Below are positions 61,663 to 64,000 of a stretch of DNA of 64,000 nucleotides, in pieces. This DNA is from CBDBBY01 sp965205055 (GTDB taxonomy: Bacteria; Pseudomonadota; Alphaproteobacteria; Rhodobacterales; Rhodobacteraceae). The stretch spans positions 3,844,001 to 3,908,000 of the forward strand of contig OZ242030.1 in the NCBI GenBank assembly GCA_965205055.1, read 5' to 3'. The translations under genes were made by a program, and so were the position numbers. Below the pieces are notes generated by a model, which worked only from the letters and a program-made list of their open reading frames with translations, did not search any database and was not told the origin of the DNA. The first letter of the stretch is position 1. Each line of letters begins with the position of its first letter.

Positions 61663-62511
61663 TCAATGCGCCGCTTCGGAGCACGGGTGCCGCAGCGATC
61701 TGATGACCTTCCGTGCAGCTGCGGAAACGCCTTCTTCCGTCTCCTTGAGTATCTGGATCCGATTGAAGCGTTTTGGATCTCGGGCCAAGGCATCCCTGAG
61801 CGAACTGCCGAAAGCCATGCTCAGCTCCGTGCCGATGTTGAATTTGCAGACCGCAGTATTGCGCGCCATGTGTTCCCGCGATTCCGACGGAACGCCGGAT
61901 CCGCCGTGAATGACAAGCGGAATATCCGTCACGGCTTCAATGGCCGAGATAACATCAAGATCGATCTTTGCGGACTTCGTTGTCTGAAGATGGACGTTGC
62001 CGACGGAAACGGCGAGCGCATCGACTTTCGTCGCTTGCGCGAACGCTTGAGCTTCGCCGGGGTCGCTGGTCGCGGAGGCTTCGCCTTGGTCGTATCCGAC
62101 GAAGCCGATCTCGCCTTCGCAGGAAATCCCGGCTGAATGCGCCAATTCGACGACTTTGGAAGTGTCGTCGATATTTTGCTGCAAGTCGGTTCTCGACCCG
62201 TCGAACATTACTGATGTGAAGCCGCATTCGACGGCTTCGCGGCATTCATCGTAAGTATAGCCGTGGTCCAGATGCGCCACCACCGGCACGTCCGCCGACT
62301 CTCCGAGCGCGCGGAACATTGAAGCCAGAATGGGCAATGGCGTGTGAGCCCGGCAGCCCGGGCCGGCCTGAAGGATCACGGGAGCCTGCTCGGCCTCCGC
62401 CGCACTCACGTAGGCCCGCGCGTCCTCCCAGCCGAGCACGACCAATCCGCCGACCGCGTATCCATCCGAGCGCGCAGGCTCAAGCACTTCTGAAAGCGTC
62501 GCCAAGGTCAT
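61663..62511 (-). CDS. iolJ: Class II aldolase, probable 2-deoxy-5-keto-gluconate 6-phosphate aldolase
   Basis: The 282-residue zinc-dependent class II aldolase has the Zn/active-site motif VVAHLDHGYTYDECREAV with following FTSVMFDGS, a GEIGFVGYDQGE loop, and IHGGSGVPS. Because it overlaps iolB by 4 bp and follows iolC, it probably splits the IolC product (2-deoxy-5-keto-gluconate 6-phosphate) into dihydroxyacetone phosphate and malonate semialdehyde. Fructose-bisphosphate or tagatose aldolase activity is possible by sequence alone. ATG 62511 overlaps the iolB stop (ATGA); the longer frame is within iolB. Confidence 0.87.
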   Translation of the reverse strand: MTLATLSEVLEPARSDGYAVGGLVVLGWEDARAYVSAAEAEQAPVILQAGPGCRAHTPLPILASMFRALGESADVPVVAHLDHGYTYDECREAVECGFTSVMFDGSRTDLQQNIDDTSKVVELAHSAGISCEGEIGFVGYDQGEASATSDPGEAQAFAQATKVDALAVSVGNVHLQTTKSAKIDLDVISAIEAVTDIPLVIHGGSGVPSESREHMARNTAVCKFNIGTELSMAFGSSLRDALARDPKRFNRIQILKETEEGVSAAARKVIRSLRHPCSEAAH

Positions 62512-63350
62512 TTGAATTTCTCGATCATTTTGGAAAGTCCTGGGATCGTGTGTATTTGGTCCGCGTGGGCCGGCTGGAAGTATTGCTTCAAGCCTCGCTG
62601 GCTCAAGCCGCCCAGTATCGTGAAATAGTACATTTCGTAACCGGGGAACACGACGCAAGGGTGGTATCCTCGGTCGATGCAGAACGTGGATCCGTCCACT
62701 ACGTGGAACGCTTCTCCCGGACCGTCTTCGCCGACTTGAAGAAGCTGCAGTCCGGAGCCTTTCGAGGGCCGGAACCTGAAGTTGTACGTTTCGTCGTGGC
62801 GCGTTTCCTGCGAGGGCCGGTCAGTGTCGTGCTTGTGGGGAGGGAAGCCCGACCAGCCGCCGGTTCCGACCGTGAACAGCTCGGATACGAGCAGGCGGCC
62901 GACCCTACCGTGCTGCTTCTGGCCCAATATGTGCTTGATCTTGCGGTGCGTTTTCGTGTCGTCCGAGCCGTACTGCACGATGTCGAGATCGTCCGCTCTG
63001 ATTTCGAACGGGTCGAATTCTTCGTCGCATTTTGCGCCGGCGACGAAGACCTCCGCCTTTTCAGAAACGCATTTGAGCGCGACGCTCGAGCCTGTCGGAA
63101 TGTAGGCGCCTTCGGGCTCGCCGTCCCATACGTCTTCAGTCCGGTTGCCGAGCGACCTGAAGGTTTCCCCGCAAGTGGACGCATCGACGGATCCCGTCGC
63201 AGGCACGATGCAGGTTTCGAATCCCGGGACGGAATATTCGAAGGTTTCGCCTTCAGCGAGCTTGACGATGTTGAAGTAATTCAGCGGAACGAAGGGAGTA
63301 TGGGCCGGAACGACCGGCTCGTTCATGTTGTCGTACGGAGCGATGTGCAT
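62508..63350 (-). CDS. iolB: 5-deoxy-glucuronate isomerase
   Basis: This 280-residue double-cupin IolB has PPHKHD near 173-178 and DETYNFRFRP near 187-196, with an E and H set for metal binding, then GYHPCVVFPGYEMYYF near 232-247. It converts 5-deoxy-D-glucuronate to 2-deoxy-5-keto-gluconate in myo-inositol breakdown. ATG 63350 is one base after the iolC stop; the longer frame from 63422 runs inside iolC. Confidence 0.95.
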   Translation of the reverse strand: MHIAPYDNMNEPVVPAHTPFVPLNYFNIVKLAEGETFEYSVPGFETCIVPATGSVDASTCGETFRSLGNRTEDVWDGEPEGAYIPTGSSVALKCVSEKAEVFVAGAKCDEEFDPFEIRADDLDIVQYGSDDTKTHRKIKHILGQKQHGRVGRLLVSELFTVGTGGWSGFPPHKHDTDRPSQETRHDETYNFRFRPSKGSGLQLLQVGEDGPGEAFHVVDGSTFCIDRGYHPCVVFPGYEMYYFTILGGLSQRGLKQYFQPAHADQIHTIPGLSKMIEKFK

Positions 63351-63351
63351 G

Positions 63352-64000
63352 CTAAGCCTCGGCGGATGCGGCAGTTGATGGCATTTGATGTGAACCGACG
63401 AATTCATCCAGTTCATCGGCATGCGGAAAAGCCGGAGTGCATCCGACGCGCGAAACGACTATGGCTGCGCACGCGGAGCCTCGGATGACGCATTCGCGCA
63501 GTTCCCGGCCCTGCGCGAGCGAAACGATGAATCCGCCCATGAACCCGTCTCCGGCCCCTACTGGCTTCAGCGGCTCGGTTTCAAAGATTCCGGTCCTGAA
63601 TTCCGTGCCGTCGGCAATGGTGACGGCCCCTCGCTCGCCCATTTTGTAAACGACGGTTTTCGCTCCGTTCGCGGCCAGCTCGCGAGCCTTGCCGAGGCCC
63701 TTGCCGGATTCGCCCGCGAATATGTCGAACTCCGCATCGTTTCCAACGACAATGTCGCAATGATCGCAAACTTGCGCATAGGTCTCCGCAGCGGCTTCAG
63801 GCGCGGGCCAGGAATAGCTGCGATAGTCCAGATCGAAAATGATCGGCAGCCCGGCCGATCCTGCGAGTTCGAACGCTCGAAAGGACGAGCTTCTGGAGGG
63901 CTCGGCCGCGAACACCGTGCCGGTCGCGATCAACGCGCCGTACGACCCGTAATCGACCGCCTCCACGTCTTCGCGGGTCACTTCGATATCGGATGCGCCG
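63352..64000 (-). CDS. iolC: 5-dehydro-2-deoxygluconokinase, partial
   Basis: The C-terminal 215 residues or so of a PfkB-family kinase run into the right edge, so the N-terminus is missing. Motifs are LPIIFDLDYRSYSW, then DIVVGNDAEFDIFAG, TVVYKMGERGAV, and the catalytic PVGAGDGFMGGF (the PfkB anion-hole motif). It phosphorylates 2-deoxy-5-keto-gluconate. The stop is 1 base before iolB. The frame continues past 64000 on the minus strand; the GTG at 63981 is not the start. Confidence 0.93.
   Translation of the reverse strand, partial: GASDIEVTREDVEAVDYGSYGALIATGTVFAAEPSRSSSFRAFELAGSAGLPIIFDLDYRSYSWPAPEAAAETYAQVCDHCDIVVGNDAEFDIFAGESGKGLGKARELAANGAKTVVYKMGERGAVTIADGTEFRTGIFETEPLKPVGAGDGFMGGFIVSLAQGRELRECVIRGSACAAIVVSRVGCTPAFPHADELDEFVGSHQMPSTAASAEA

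Noticed and set aside
59418..61793. Selenocysteine in the SelD fusion
   Set aside because: The catalytic position is a Cys (G-G-C-G-S-K) and there is no in-frame UGA.
1..64000. CRISPR arrays, rRNA genes, prophage structural genes
   Set aside because: No regularly spaced repeats, rRNA sequence or phage head, tail or integrase genes were seen. Repeats present are gene duplications and one MITE-like element.

Overview
Organism. The window reads as a chromosomal segment of an alphaproteobacterium. This rests on gene content and order: DUF3576 lipoprotein next to leuS-lptE-holA, DUF2125 protein next to pmbA-waaA-lpxK, a DciA/DsbA-like pair divergent from mutY, and an NADH-dehydrogenase-like/SelD fusion. 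TTG and GTG starts behind good Shine-Dalgarno sequences are frequent. I cannot name genus or species.

Layout. (1) 1-8385, minus strand: a tight cassette of five genes, most joined by 4-bp overlaps. In transcription order it encodes a Vsr/DUF559-type nuclease, a membrane-anchored coiled-coil protein, a membrane-anchored coiled-coil McrB-type AAA+ NTPase, a DUF2357 (McrC-like) protein with no visible nuclease, and a long possibly Hsp70/actin-like protein cut by the left edge. I regard this as the best candidate for an undescribed system. (2) 8.8-20.3 kb: an accessory and defence zone with a DnaQ-like exonuclease, a relict of a DNA methyltransferase, an OLD-like ATPase with a truncated DUF4276 partner, an HNH endonuclease with a C5-cytosine methyltransferase, an IS1595 transposase relict, a 1774-residue Hsp90/sacsin-like protein whose DUF3883 domain is cut by an in-frame stop, and an AT-rich orphan. 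(3) 20.6-29.6 kb: a sugar-type ABC importer operon that also carries a fatty-acid-hydroxylase-like membrane enzyme and a PanB homologue. It lies next to a divergent LacI-type regulator and between a broken and an intact copy of a nitroreductase gene. (4) 30-35 kb: a mixed stretch with an AT-rich orphan, an esterase, an unusual SDR, and an orphan DNA methyltransferase linked to yggS by a 32-codon ORF. (5) 35.5-40.7 kb: core genes DUF3576-leuS-lptE-holA-GST. (6) 40.9-41.7 kb: a MITE-like element abutting an Abi/HEPN gene. (7) 42.4-47.8 kb: envelope genes DUF2125-pmbA-waaA-lpxK. (8) 48-49 kb: two duplicated small tail-anchored coiled-coil proteins. (9) 49.4-51.7 kb: DsbA-like, dciA and mutY. (10) 51.7-58.1 kb: a second accessory block with an MFS transporter and broken panD, a XamI-type restriction-modification pair, tRNA-Arg(CCU), and two paralogous hydrophobic-hairpin proteins. 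(11) 58.3-64 kb: selenouridine synthesis (mnmH facing an ndh-selD fusion) and inositol catabolism (iolC-iolB-iolJ, iolC cut by the right edge).

How the genes fit together. Housekeeping blocks for LPS assembly, translation, replication and repair alternate with accessory blocks rich in anti-phage genes and in decayed genes (DUF4276, DNA methyltransferase, transposase, nitroreductase, panD, DUF3883 tail). That pattern suggests repeated gain and loss. SelD makes selenophosphate and MnmH uses it for 2-selenouridine in tRNA; no selA or selB is in the window. IolC, IolB and IolJ are three consecutive-type activities of myo-inositol breakdown. The ABC importer may import inositol or a related polyol, but the sequence alone does not show its substrate.
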